A stretch of 6,769 bases of DNA from a candidate division SR1 bacterium CG_4_9_14_3_um_filter_40_9 (GCA_002791215.1 PFWQ01000038.1:1-6769), one strand, 5' to 3'; shown: positions 1 through 6,073, numbered from the stretch's first letter. The notes: a model not told the origin generated them from the sequence alone. Program-made: numbers and translations.

Positions 1-30
1 TAGAAATCAAGTTCAAAATTTTTTTGAAAT

Positions 31-58
31 TTGCTTTTTTTTCAGTTCTGATTATAAT
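31..58 (+). promoter_or_regulatory. Putative sigma-70-type promoter of the two-gene operon
   Basis: TTGCTT at 31-36 and a perfect TATAAT at 53-58 are separated by 16 bases. Transcription would start near 65, leaving about 27 bases before the ATG at 92. A better -35 match (TTGAAA, 24-29) lies 23 bases from the -10 box, which is too far. The whole of 1-91 is very AT-rich and shows no gene. The call rests on consensus matching only. Confidence 0.45.
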
Positions 59-91
59 TAAATTGTGATTTTTTATATCTTCATGTAAGGT

Positions 92-433
92 ATGGATTTA
101 CTACAACAACTTCTACAAGAAAGCTTATCCTTCTCCGTCTTAGAAAAACAAAATCTTTTGAATTTTTTTCAAAAAAATCCAGAAAAGGTAGATCAATGAG
201 TTAAAGTTTTGCAGGAAGAACATAGGTTGTGGGAAGAAAACCAGAAGAAATATGTTGAGGAAATAACTCATGTGGCCGAAGATTTCGTCTCTGAGTGTGC
301 TCAAAAAGACAAGGAAGAAAAAAAGAAAATTTATGTTAGTTCTAGGTCAATGGTAAAAAAACTTCTTGATCAAGAAAAGTCTGAAAAGGCAGAAGAAATG
401 TCTGATTTGGACGATATTTTATCTAATAATTAA
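92..433 (+). CDS. Unrecognised small acidic helical protein (113 aa)
   Basis: I do not recognise this family. The frame is open from ATG 92 to TAA 431-433 if the single TGA (197-199, residue 36) is glycine. The protein is hydrophilic, has no signal peptide or membrane segment, and is rich in Glu, Lys and Gln. Residues about 30-105 look helical and probably coiled coil. The C-terminal tail is acidic (DLDDI). An AAGG sits only one base before ATG 92, too close for an ordinary ribosome binding site; a TTG at 209 in the same frame is an alternative start. The next gene begins seven bases after the stop, so the two very likely share a transcript. A structural or adaptor role for its partner is a guess. 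The coding call is fairly safe; the function is unknown. Confidence 0.65.
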
Positions 434-440
434 TATTGCT

Positions 441-1553
441 ATGTCTTTTGATTGACCTGAATGAAATGTGAAAAAAGAGGTTAAAAATCTTGAAAAAGAA
501 AAACAATTGGCATTTGATGCTACATTGAAGTGATACTTAAAAAATGTGCGTTTGTATGATTTTCAAGAAAAAAATGCCAATAAAAAACTTACTTGGATTA
601 ATAATAAATATCAAAAGAATTCCGAATTTATTGCTCGTAATACTCAAAATAACATATGAGCAATTGATGCTAAAATTTGAAAAACCTTATTAGATGCTAA
701 AGTACAATATGAATCACAGTTAAATACTGTGCAACAAAATATTGCTGTGAATGAACAATCACGTCAAAATTTGATTGATGCTTGAATGAGTCAAACTTAT
801 GTGAATGCAAAAAAAACTTTGGCGAAATTTGGTGTGACTCCAAGTATATGACTTCAAGCAAACAATCTGTTTGTTAATGAATTAAATGACAAATATACTA
901 CAAATACTGGTATAAATTTAGGTATCTCTAAAGAAATATCTAATCCAACCTCTAAAAATCCTGTTAGTTTGGAGGTGAATGTATGATGATGAGTGTCTTT
1001 TATGAAGAAATCAAATGGAGGCAATATGTCTTGAAAAAACGATTGGGGAACGGAAGATATGGAACCAATCAATTGAACAGAAGGAAAATGCATGGGAGAA
1101 TGACCTCAAGTATTTGGTGGAGGAGCAAAATCCTTGAATGCATGATGAGATTCTTTAAATGACTGAACAAATGATATAAATATTTCTAAAAATACTTCTG
1201 CCGATCTTCCAAATATGCAGTCATATGAATCTTTAAGGGTTTGAGTAAATAAAACTTTTGATAAAGAAAAATTTAAATTTACAACATGAGCATCTGTTGG
1301 TGGTGTTATGAATGATTTTAATAATGTTATGGCTAATGGATGAATATCTGTTGCGGCAGAACATAAAAAATCTTGAGCAGGAATGGAGTTTGCTGGTGGG
1401 GTTAAACGTGATGTCTATCAGAATCCTGGTTCTTCTCTTTGGGGATCTGCAAGATTTACTGAAAGTATTCGTGATTGGAGTTTTTTTGTTGAATATGGTA
1501 TGGACACAAAATGAAGAACAAATGCGTCTCTTGGAGTAACAAAAAAGTTTTAA
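441..1553 (+). CDS. Unrecognised protein: helical N-half, beta-barrel-like C-half ending in Phe (370 aa)
   Basis: The frame runs from ATG 441 to TAA 1551-1553 through 21 TGA codons, three of them consecutive (984-992, residues 182-184). It uses as many TGA as GGN glycine codons. Residues about 8-150 are charged and helical, probably coiled coil. Residues about 160-195 and 265-370 show roughly nine short segments of alternating polar and hydrophobic residues separated by turns (for example SLRVGVNKTF, WSFFVEYGMD). A glycine-, serine- and asparagine-rich loop sits between, about 195-262. The chain ends ASLGVTKKF; a terminal Phe after an alternating strand is the signature of bacterial outer-membrane barrels. 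There is no signal peptide, and the lineage is thought to lack an outer membrane, so a soluble beta domain, a surface protein exported another way or a phage-derived protein are alternatives. It is second in an operon with the 113-aa gene. No family was recognised. Confidence 0.75.
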
Positions 1554-1643
1554 ATTTTACTTTAGTTTCTATTCGTAAATATTTAGATATATCATACTGT
1601 GTTCTAGGTGTATTTCTAAAAAAAATTAAACTAAATTAAAAGA

Positions 1644-1670
1644 AAGAGGCCCCTCTTATTTTCTTATTTC
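1644..1670. terminator. Terminator hairpin between converging transcripts
   Basis: AAGAGG (1644-1649) and CCTCTT (1652-1657) form a perfect inverted repeat, most realistically a five-pair stem with loop GCCC. It is followed on the plus strand by ATTTTCTTATTT and on the minus strand by TTTCTTTTAATTT. It lies 90 bases after the 370-aa gene and about 95 bases after the minus-strand CAP gene. It can therefore serve both as a bidirectional terminator. The stem is short, so efficiency is uncertain. Confidence 0.55.
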
Positions 1671-1698
1671 GGTAGTAGGGATATGACAGACAACTAGG

Positions 1699-1725
1699 CT
1701 TTGTACGAAATTATGTCGTACAAAG
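1699..1725. repeat. Perfect 10-bp inverted repeat, 7-base loop
   Basis: CTTTGTACGA (1699-1708) and TCGTACAAAG (1716-1725) are exact reverse complements around AATTATG. The hairpin sits 26 bases beyond the stop of the minus-strand CAP gene, in its 3' untranslated region. No T-run follows on either strand, so alone it is not a classic terminator. It may stabilise the mRNA 3' end or be a protein-binding palindrome. Confidence 0.6.
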
Positions 1726-1750
1726 GCTGGCTGGGGAATGTTGTGGGACA

Positions 1751-2359
1751 CTACTTCACTATCTCTGTCGCGTAGTGGGTGACTATATAATATCTCGTTC
1801 TGACGACGCCTATTCACATACCTACGATCTTAAATTGTTTTCCGATGATGGCTTTGTAATGTGGGCCTTTGAGGATTTTTTCACTCATAAAAAATGCGAA
1901 TCATTTCTTGATAGCGGTGATCATGTCGGCTGTGCAATCATCTTTGGTACATTTGTAATATTGATAGGCGAGGTTTTCTGTGAAGTTGGGAACTCCTGAT
2001 TTTTCTGGTGGGAAATTGATATTCTGCCCGGTAAATCGTGCCTTGATGCTCTTATAATTATAGTAGATATCGGTGGGTTTCCCGTTACCGGACTGAAGTC
2101 TTTTGTGCGTTGCTGTGTTGATTTTGGCTAGGTATTCGGCTCGTTTCTGAGCAGTTGCATCGAGTTTTGCTGATCCCGTGTATGCGGTGAGTCAGACTAG
2201 CTTTCTTTCGGTATTGTGTCGGGAGAGTCGTGCTGTTCTTACTTTCTGCATATTCACTTTGGTCGGCGTATAAGAGACGGTTCCGGTTGCTGCGTGAACT
2301 GTAGAAAATAGAATATAGAAGATAGACAATAGAAAGGCTATTTTGATATATTTCATCAT
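1751..2359 (-). CDS. Secreted CAP/SCP-domain protein (202 aa)
   Basis: The minus strand reads from ATG 2359 to TAG 1751 with three TGA glycines (residues 56, 153, 182). Residues 1-24 form a signal peptide: MMKYIK, a hydrophobic stretch, then VHA-A with probable cleavage after Ala23 or Ala24. The rest matches the CAP superfamily (SCP/PR-1/Tpx, PF00188). RHNTER (47-52) is the first helix. KLDATAQKRAEYLAK follows. ENLAY (128-132) is the GENLA-like motif. GPHYKAII (165-172) gives the second cavity His. FKIVGMGIG and YYIVTHYA are the closing strands. Candidate cavity residues are His48 or His85, Glu128 and His167. Cys137 and Cys142 could form a disulfide. Bacterial CAP proteins are extracellular or envelope proteins of mostly unknown biochemistry. 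This one is about the minimal domain, with no extra anchor. The gene is monocistronic and divergent from the DUF212 gene. Confidence 0.82.
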
Positions 2360-2385
2360 GATGTCGCGAATAAAAATTCGATTCT

Positions 2386-2413
2386 AGTATAGGTAATTAA
2401 ATATTCGATTCAA
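2386..2413 (-). promoter_or_regulatory. Putative promoter of the CAP gene
   Basis: On the minus strand, TTGAAT (2413-2408) and TATACT (2391-2386) are separated by 16 bases. Transcription would start near 2379, giving a leader of about 20 bases with no visible Shine-Dalgarno sequence. The nonamer ATTCGATTC occurs at 2376-2384 and 2403-2411, one copy on each side of the -10 box, and could be an operator. Confidence 0.5.
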
Positions 2414-2441
2414 GCTGGCTTCAACAATCTTTTTTTATGGA

Positions 2442-2469
2442 TTGAAATTTATCAAATTTTTCGTATATG
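2442..2469 (+). promoter_or_regulatory. Putative promoter of the DUF212/FtsQ-like pair
   Basis: TTGAAA (2442-2447) and TATATG (2464-2469) are 16 bases apart. The predicted start near 2476 leaves a leader of about 40 bases, T-rich and without a ribosome binding site near ATG 2518. It is divergent from the CAP promoter within the same 158-base intergenic region. Consensus match only, in AT-rich DNA where chance matches are common. Confidence 0.35.
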
Positions 2470-2517
2470 TGATTTACAAGGCATATTTTTTGTTTTTATT
2501 TCGTTTTTTGTTCGTGT

Positions 2518-2970
2518 ATGCATATACCTTTTTACCCAGTGTTCATCCCTATTTTGGTGATTGTCGTCATCCAATTTATGAAGTTGATGATCGATCGGGT
2601 AAGAAATAAGCGTTTTGACCGGCATGATTTATTCACTACAGGATGATTCCCGTCAGTACATAGCGGTATGACGAGTAGTTTGGTCACCTTAGTATATCTT
2701 GATCAATGATTAAATAGTGTGATGTTCGCCATGGCGTTCGTGTTCATGTTCCTGATTTCGTATGATGCGATGAACCTGAGATATGAAGCATGAAAACATG
2801 CACATTATATCAATGCTCTCAAACATGATATCGAAAGCGTTTTGCAAAGACAGGAATCGATAATGCGCCTCAAAGAGAGGATGGGACACACTCCGCTTGA
2901 AGTGATAGGATGATTGGTCGTCTGATGCATCCTTACTGTTGTGTTTTATAAATTTTTGTATTTGTGATAA
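2518..2970 (+). CDS. Divergent PAP2 family membrane protein (DUF212, YuiD-like), 150 aa
   Basis: ATG 2518 to TAA 2968-2970, with six TGA glycines. Hydrophobic segments lie at about residues 6-24, 66-85 and 127-149, with a weaker one near 50-62. Family motifs are clear: TTGGFPSVHSG at 40-50 (usually GGMPSSHSA), YDAMNLRYEAGKHA at 82-95 (usually YDAxGVRRxAGxQA) and GHTPLEVIGG at 123-132. Four TGA codons (residues 43, 92, 132, 136) fall on the glycines of these motifs. DUF212 is related to PAP2 lipid phosphatases; members are small inner-membrane proteins whose substrate is not established, with polyprenyl or phosphatidyl phosphates often suggested. Length is normal for the family. The stop codon overlaps the ATG of the FtsQ-like gene by one base, so the two are probably translationally coupled. 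Confidence 0.87.
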
Positions 2971-3815
2971 TGAGGGCATTTGTACGTCAAAAGAGCATTA
3001 GGCAAGCCACATTGCACTGACATACGAAGGAAAGTTCTGCAAAGAATTTTTTTTTGAAAATATCCAGATTCATCAATATGAAATTCCTTCGAGGTGTGGT
3101 CATCGTTTTCACGCTGATCTATGGGTGCATATTTTTATTCAAGCGCACTTTATTCGTCCCTGAATACATCATCCAAAAAATTCAATATGACAGCTGAAGC
3201 ATCCAGCAATTCGACGACCCTTACTTATATAAGGCGATTAGTAAGTATCTCAAAGGTGAAAATTATCATGTAGCCCGCCGGAGTAAATGATTCATTCTCG
3301 ATAGCGTCCAGGCGTCTTTCCCTATTGTTTCTGATATCACTATCGACTATGTTGCCAGAAATACGGTGTACGTGACGATTACTTTTTTTTCTCCGGAGAT
3401 GGTCATAAAAAATCAATCGGTCCTCTTCGGCGTCTACAAAAATTATACTTTCAGAATCTACAGCGGAAACACTATCGGAAGCGGTCAAGAAATGTTATAT
3501 CTGCCTCAGTATGCTGCCGGATTAACCACTATAGACGGATTGTTTTATAAGCAGACTGCGAAGGAACTCCAACAGCAGATGACACTGATTTATACTGCTT
3601 TCCCTAAATCAAAATTTGTGGCATATCTCCCAGGCGCTGAAAGGACGGTCATCATGACTTCGGACAGTAAAAAGATATTCATCAATAATCTGATCGATAT
3701 CCCGCAACAGATCAAAAATTTCGAGCTTTTGAGAAGATATTATGCTGACTATGCCAAGCTCAGGGAGATCGATTTGGGCAGTCTGGAAAAGGATAAAGTG
3801 ATCGTGAAAAAATAA
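2970..3815 (+). CDS. FtsQ/DivIB-like single-pass membrane protein with POTRA-like domain (281 aa)
   Basis: From ATG 2970 (TAATG overlap with the DUF212 stop) to TAA 3813-3815; glycine TGA codons at residues 17, 76 and 107. Architecture: a basic tail of about 41 residues, a hydrophobic helix at about 42-57, then a domain at about 65-145 with a POTRA-like pattern. Within it, SVQASFPIVSDITIDYVARNTVYVTI resembles the FtsQ stretch in which an aromatic-Pro precedes strands bearing a conserved acidic or bulky residue. A strand-rich region follows, and the end, LREIDLGSLEKDKVIVKK, resembles the FtsQ closing strand (IDLR...Vxv). FtsQ links early and late division proteins on the outer face of the membrane. 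ATG 3078 (245 aa, almost no cytoplasmic tail) is an alternative start. I prefer 2970 because of the coupling overlap and because FtsQ proteins normally carry a basic tail. The family call is by architecture rather than strong identity. Confidence 0.55.
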
Positions 3816-3820
3816 AATAT

Positions 3821-3860
3821 GGTTAAAAGTTGTTAAAAATGGTTAAAAATAGTTAAAAAT
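3821..3860 (+). repeat. Four 10-bp tandem repeats with phased A-tracts
   Basis: Consecutive units are GGTTAAAAGT, TGTTAAAAAT, GGTTAAAAAT and AGTTAAAAAT. A-tracts of four or five bases recur exactly every 10 bases, close to the DNA helical repeat, a pattern known to bend DNA. The array ends seven bases before a TATAAT box upstream of guaD, so it may be a curved upstream activating element or a cluster of operator half-sites. Confidence 0.75.
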
Positions 3861-3866
3861 TGTATT

Positions 3867-3872
3867 TATAAT
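3867..3872 (+). promoter_or_regulatory. TATAAT -10 box upstream of guaD
   Basis: A perfect TATAAT ends 12 bases before ATG 3885. Transcription starting seven bases beyond it (about 3879) would leave a leader of about six bases if ATG 3885 is used, an almost leaderless mRNA, or about 24 bases if ATG 3903 is used. No good -35 box is present; TTAAAA at 3843-3848 (18-base spacer) lies within the tandem repeats. Confidence 0.5.
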
Positions 3873-3884
3873 TTATTATTTATC

Positions 3885-4355
3885 ATGGCGGGAGAAAAAT
3901 TTATGGATGAGGCGATTGCATTGTCGCTAGAAAATATGGAAAAGAATGCCTGAGGGCCTTTCTGATGCGTTATCGTCAAAGACGGAAAAATCGTCGGCAG
4001 AGGGCGGAATCAAGTGACTTCAACCAATGATCCTACTGCGCATGCAGAAGTAGTTGCTATCCGTGATGCATGTAAGAATCTGAATTCTTTTCAATTAGAT
4101 GATTGTGAACTATATACGAGCTGTGAACCTTGTCTGATGTGCTTGGGCGCGATCTATCGAGCTCGTCCGAAGAAAATCTATTATGCCAATACTTCAAAAG
4201 ATGCAGCTGACATTTGATTTGATGATGCTTTTATCTATAAAGAGCTTGATAAAAAATTGGCTGACAGAAAAATCCCGATGGAACAATTACTGAGGAATGA
4301 AGCGAATGCAGTCTTCCAGAAGCGGGTCGAGAAGCAGGATAAAATACAATATTAA
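3885..4355 (+). CDS. guaD: Guanine deaminase (156 aa)
   Basis: ATG 3885 to TAA 4353-4355, with glycine TGA at residues 23, 27 and 111. It is a cytidine-deaminase-fold enzyme that hydrolyses guanine to xanthine and ammonia in the cytoplasm. The zinc site is complete: His53 and the proton-shuttling Glu55 in DPTAHAEV, and Cys83 and Cys86 in TSCEPCLMCLGAIY. Downstream, GFDDAFIYKELD includes Asp114, and the chain ends in Tyr156; both residues position guanine in the Bacillus subtilis enzyme. As far as I recall that sequence, length and numbering agree residue for residue, which supports guaD over TadA (tRNA adenosine deaminase) and supports this start. One difference is Arg92 where B. subtilis has Trp. 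GGGAG at 3889-3893, inside the coding region, is well placed for ATG 3903, which would trim six residues. The gene stands alone on its strand segment. Confidence 0.93.
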
Positions 4356-4360
4356 AAAGA

Positions 4361-4482
4361 CCTCACCCCAACCCTCTCCTTCGAGGAGAGGTAGACAAAT
4401 CCACCCCCAGCCCCTCCTTTGTCAAGGAGGGGTGTGTGAGTCAATGTTCCTCCATTGACAAATGGAGGTTAGGGGGGATTTG
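4361..4482. repeat. REP/BIME-like cluster of three GC-rich hairpins
   Basis: This fills most of the 161-base gap between guaD and sufS. Hairpin 1 (4373-4391) is CCTCTCCT-TCG-AGGAGAGG. Hairpin 2 (4411-4432) is CCCCTCCTT-TGTC-AAGGAGGGG. Hairpin 3 (4449-4468) is CCTCCATT-GACA-AATGGAGG. Hairpins 2 and 3 are inverted relatives: the core TTTGTCAA of one is the reverse complement of TTGACAAA in the other. The pair is bracketed by CAAATCC (4396-4402) and GGATTTG (4476-4482), with C-rich and G-rich arms inside. The opening CCTCACCCCAACCCTCTCC resembles short palindromic repeats common in environmental genomes. It is much more GC-rich than its surroundings. It could also act as a terminator or mRNA-end stabiliser for guaD. 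No transposase is in the window. Confidence 0.72.
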
Positions 4483-4516
4483 AAATTCATTTAATTTATG
4501 TATTTCATACTTCATA

Positions 4517-5758
4517 ATGACCAAAAAAGATTTCCCGATATTCGCCAACAATCCAGGATTAGTATTTTTGGACAATGGCGCAAGCACCCAAAAACCCCAG
4601 ATGGTGATTGATGAAGTGAGCGAATTTGTCGCTCATGATTATGCGAATATCCACAGAGGGATGTATTCGCTTTCTGAAAGATCAGAAGAATTATATTACA
4701 AATCCAAAGAAGCTGTAGCAGGATTCATCGGCTGTAAACCTAGTGAAATCATCTACACCTACAATTCTACCTATGGCATCAATCTGATTGCTCAGTCCTT
4801 GGTGAAATCAAAATTCCTCAAAAAATGAGATGTCGTATTGCTCGGAATCCGAGAGCATCATTCGAATATCTTACCATGGCAGATTTTGGCTCAGGAGTAT
4901 GGATTCACCATCAAATTTATTGATTTGATGGTCAGTGATGAGTGACTAGTAACGAGTGACGAGAATTATGACATTAACTGGAAGGATTTTGAAAAAAAAT
5001 ATGACAAAAATGTAAAAGTTGTCGCTGTTTCTCAGACGTCCAATGTTACAGGAAAGATTTATGATGTGCAGAAGATAGGTAAAAAATTACGTGAAGAAAC
5101 GTTTTTCTTGGTGGACGGATCGCAATCCGTTCCCAATTTTGCCGTGAATGTTGCTCAGATTTGATGTGATTGTTTGGTCTTTACCGGGCATAAAATGATG
5201 GCATATACGTGAATCGGTGTTGTCTATCTCAAGAAAGAATATATCAAAAGTCTGTCTCCGATGATAGCGGGTGGAGGAACGGTAGAGGATGTCGATACGA
5301 CTTCGTATAGACTTCATGGCTCTGTGGATAAGTTTGAAGCTGGGACGCCAAATATTATCGGTGCAGTGAGCCTTCTCAAGGCTATAGAATATATCACTTC
5401 GATTGGTGGAATTCAAAAAATTCGAGAACATGAACAACAACTTGTTCATTATTTCATGAACAAGTTGAGTACCGAGTGACGAGTGACAAGTAAAAAGATA
5501 GAAATTGTCTGACCGATGTCTGTTGAAGGCAGAATTGCTGTGTTTTCATTCGTTCTTCCGTGAGTGAAAAATTTTAACATGATAGGTGAAAAATTTGCTG
5601 AAGCTAATGTCTGTATTCGTTGTGGTGGGCATTGTGCTTATCCTTTGCATAAGTTCCTAGGTAGGGAGGGGACTTGCAGGGCAAGTTTCTATCGGTACAA
5701 CGATAAAAACGATGTGGATAAGTTTTTTGAAGTGCTGAATGAGATAACAAAATCTTAA
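4517..5758 (+). CDS. sufS: Cysteine desulfurase, SufS (group II, class V aminotransferase fold), 413 aa
   Basis: ATG 4517 to TAA 5756-5758, with TGA glycines at residues 104, 143, 216, 232, 321, 332 and 349. It is a PLP enzyme that takes sulfur from cysteine as a persulfide for Fe-S cluster assembly or tRNA thiolation. Motifs in order: FLDNGASTQKP near the N-terminus, ANIHRGMYSLS, EHHSNILPWQ with PLP-stacking His114 or His115, VDGSQSV with Asp200 and Gln203, the Schiff-base Lys226 in TGHKMMAYTGIG, RFEAGTP-type KFEAGTPN, and catalytic Cys373 in CGGHCAYPL, followed by Arg388. Lys226, Asp200 and Gln203 keep E. coli SufS numbering. Two oddities: extra Cys366 and Cys369 precede Cys373, and two loops contain 7-bp tandem repeats in the DNA (4933-4963 and 5467-5494) that lengthen the chain. 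No SufE, SufU or SufBCD gene is in the window. No clear ribosome binding site precedes the ATG. Confidence 0.95.
4933..4963 (+). repeat. Heptamer tandem repeat inside sufS, site 1
   Basis: Units CAGTGAT, GAGTGAC, TAGTAAC and GAGTGAC, then GAG, follow one another with a 7-base period. They encode the loop around residues 139-149 (VSDEGLVTSDE), which is longer than the corresponding loop in E. coli SufS. The frame stays open only because TGA is glycine here. Confidence 0.7.
5467..5494 (+). repeat. Heptamer tandem repeat inside sufS, site 2
   Basis: Units GAGTACC, GAGTGAC, GAGTGAC and AAGTAAA. The same heptamer as at 4933-4963 appears again in the same gene, about 500 bases away, encoding residues about 317-327 (STEGRVTSKK). 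This region is also longer than in E. coli SufS. Again one in-frame TGA is created by the unit itself. Confidence 0.7.
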
Positions 5759-5773
5759 GATAAATATTTTTTT

Positions 5774-5964
5774 GCCCCCTTCGAGGATTGAAACCTGCGG
5801 CGCGCTTCGCAGACTGACTTTTGCCATTGCCGTAAAAGTCAGCAAAAGGTCTAGTTCTTTGTATGCCTCGCTATATAGTCTGGATTGCTATTTCTGAATG
5901 TACCCAGCTCAAACAATATACAAAGAACCAAAGTCGTTGACTGCATTTATGTTTTACCCCCTTC
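5774..5964. other. Structured non-coding segment, possible small RNA
   Basis: No gene is visible here. Strong inverted repeats are: CTGCG/CGCAG (5795-5812); a nine-pair stem CTGACTTTT/AAAAGTCAG (5814-5822 with 5834-5842, extendable by two pairs); and an 11-pair perfect stem GTTCTTTGTAT/ATACAAAGAAC (5854-5864 with 5918-5928) enclosing 53 bases. GACTTT (5816-5821 region) can pair either locally or with AAAGTC at 5930-5935, so alternative folds are possible. Near-identical direct repeats TTTTGCCCCCTTC (5770-5782) and TTTTACCCCCTTC (5952-5964) flank the segment. It could be a small RNA, the 3' UTR of sufS or a MITE-like insertion. The strand cannot be decided; the downstream terminator favours plus. 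Confidence 0.45.
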
Positions 5965-5990
5965 TTAATTTTTTTTAGAAAAAAAAAGAA
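5962..5990. repeat. A/T hairpin
   Basis: TTCTT plus a run of eight T, then AG, then nine A plus GAA, folds into an almost pure A-T hairpin with a two-base bulge. It lies between the structured segment and the terminator. On the minus strand it also reads into a T-run. A weak terminator in either direction is possible; nothing firmer can be said. From 5991 to 6073 I see only AT-rich spacer. Confidence 0.3.
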
Positions 5991-6073
5991 CAATCGACAA
6001 AAAATGGCTTACTATCACGAAATACCCATAAAATAACCTATTATACAATATAATATATTTCTGTCAATTCAAT

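Noticed and set aside
1312..1539. Separate plus-strand open frame
   Set aside because: It lies in the +1 frame inside the 370-aa gene, whose own frame stays open to a proper stop with a coherent strand pattern.
3885..4355. TadA (tRNA adenosine deaminase) rather than guanine deaminase
   Set aside because: The C-terminal GFDDAFIYKELD block, Asp114 and the terminal Tyr156 are guanine-deaminase features and are absent from TadA.
4356..4516. A short coding gene between guaD and sufS
   Set aside because: The bases are accounted for by three hairpins and an AT-rich spacer; no frame with a plausible start and protein-like composition was found.
5087..5449. Minus-strand open frame within sufS
   Set aside because: It is antisense to the most conserved part of sufS (Asp200, Lys226, KFEAGTPN) and its translation looks like no known protein.
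5774..5793. A CRISPR repeat (the segment ends in GATTGAAAC, typical of type I and III repeats)
   Set aside because: Only one copy exists; the second C-rich copy at 5957 diverges after eight bases. There is no spacer array and no cas gene.
5774..5964. tmRNA, tRNA, SRP RNA or RNase P RNA on either strand
   Set aside because: The two ends are direct rather than inverted repeats, so no acceptor stem forms. The T-arm-like stretch has only three pairs, no tag ending in ALAA is readable, and the signature cores of SRP and RNase P RNA are missing.
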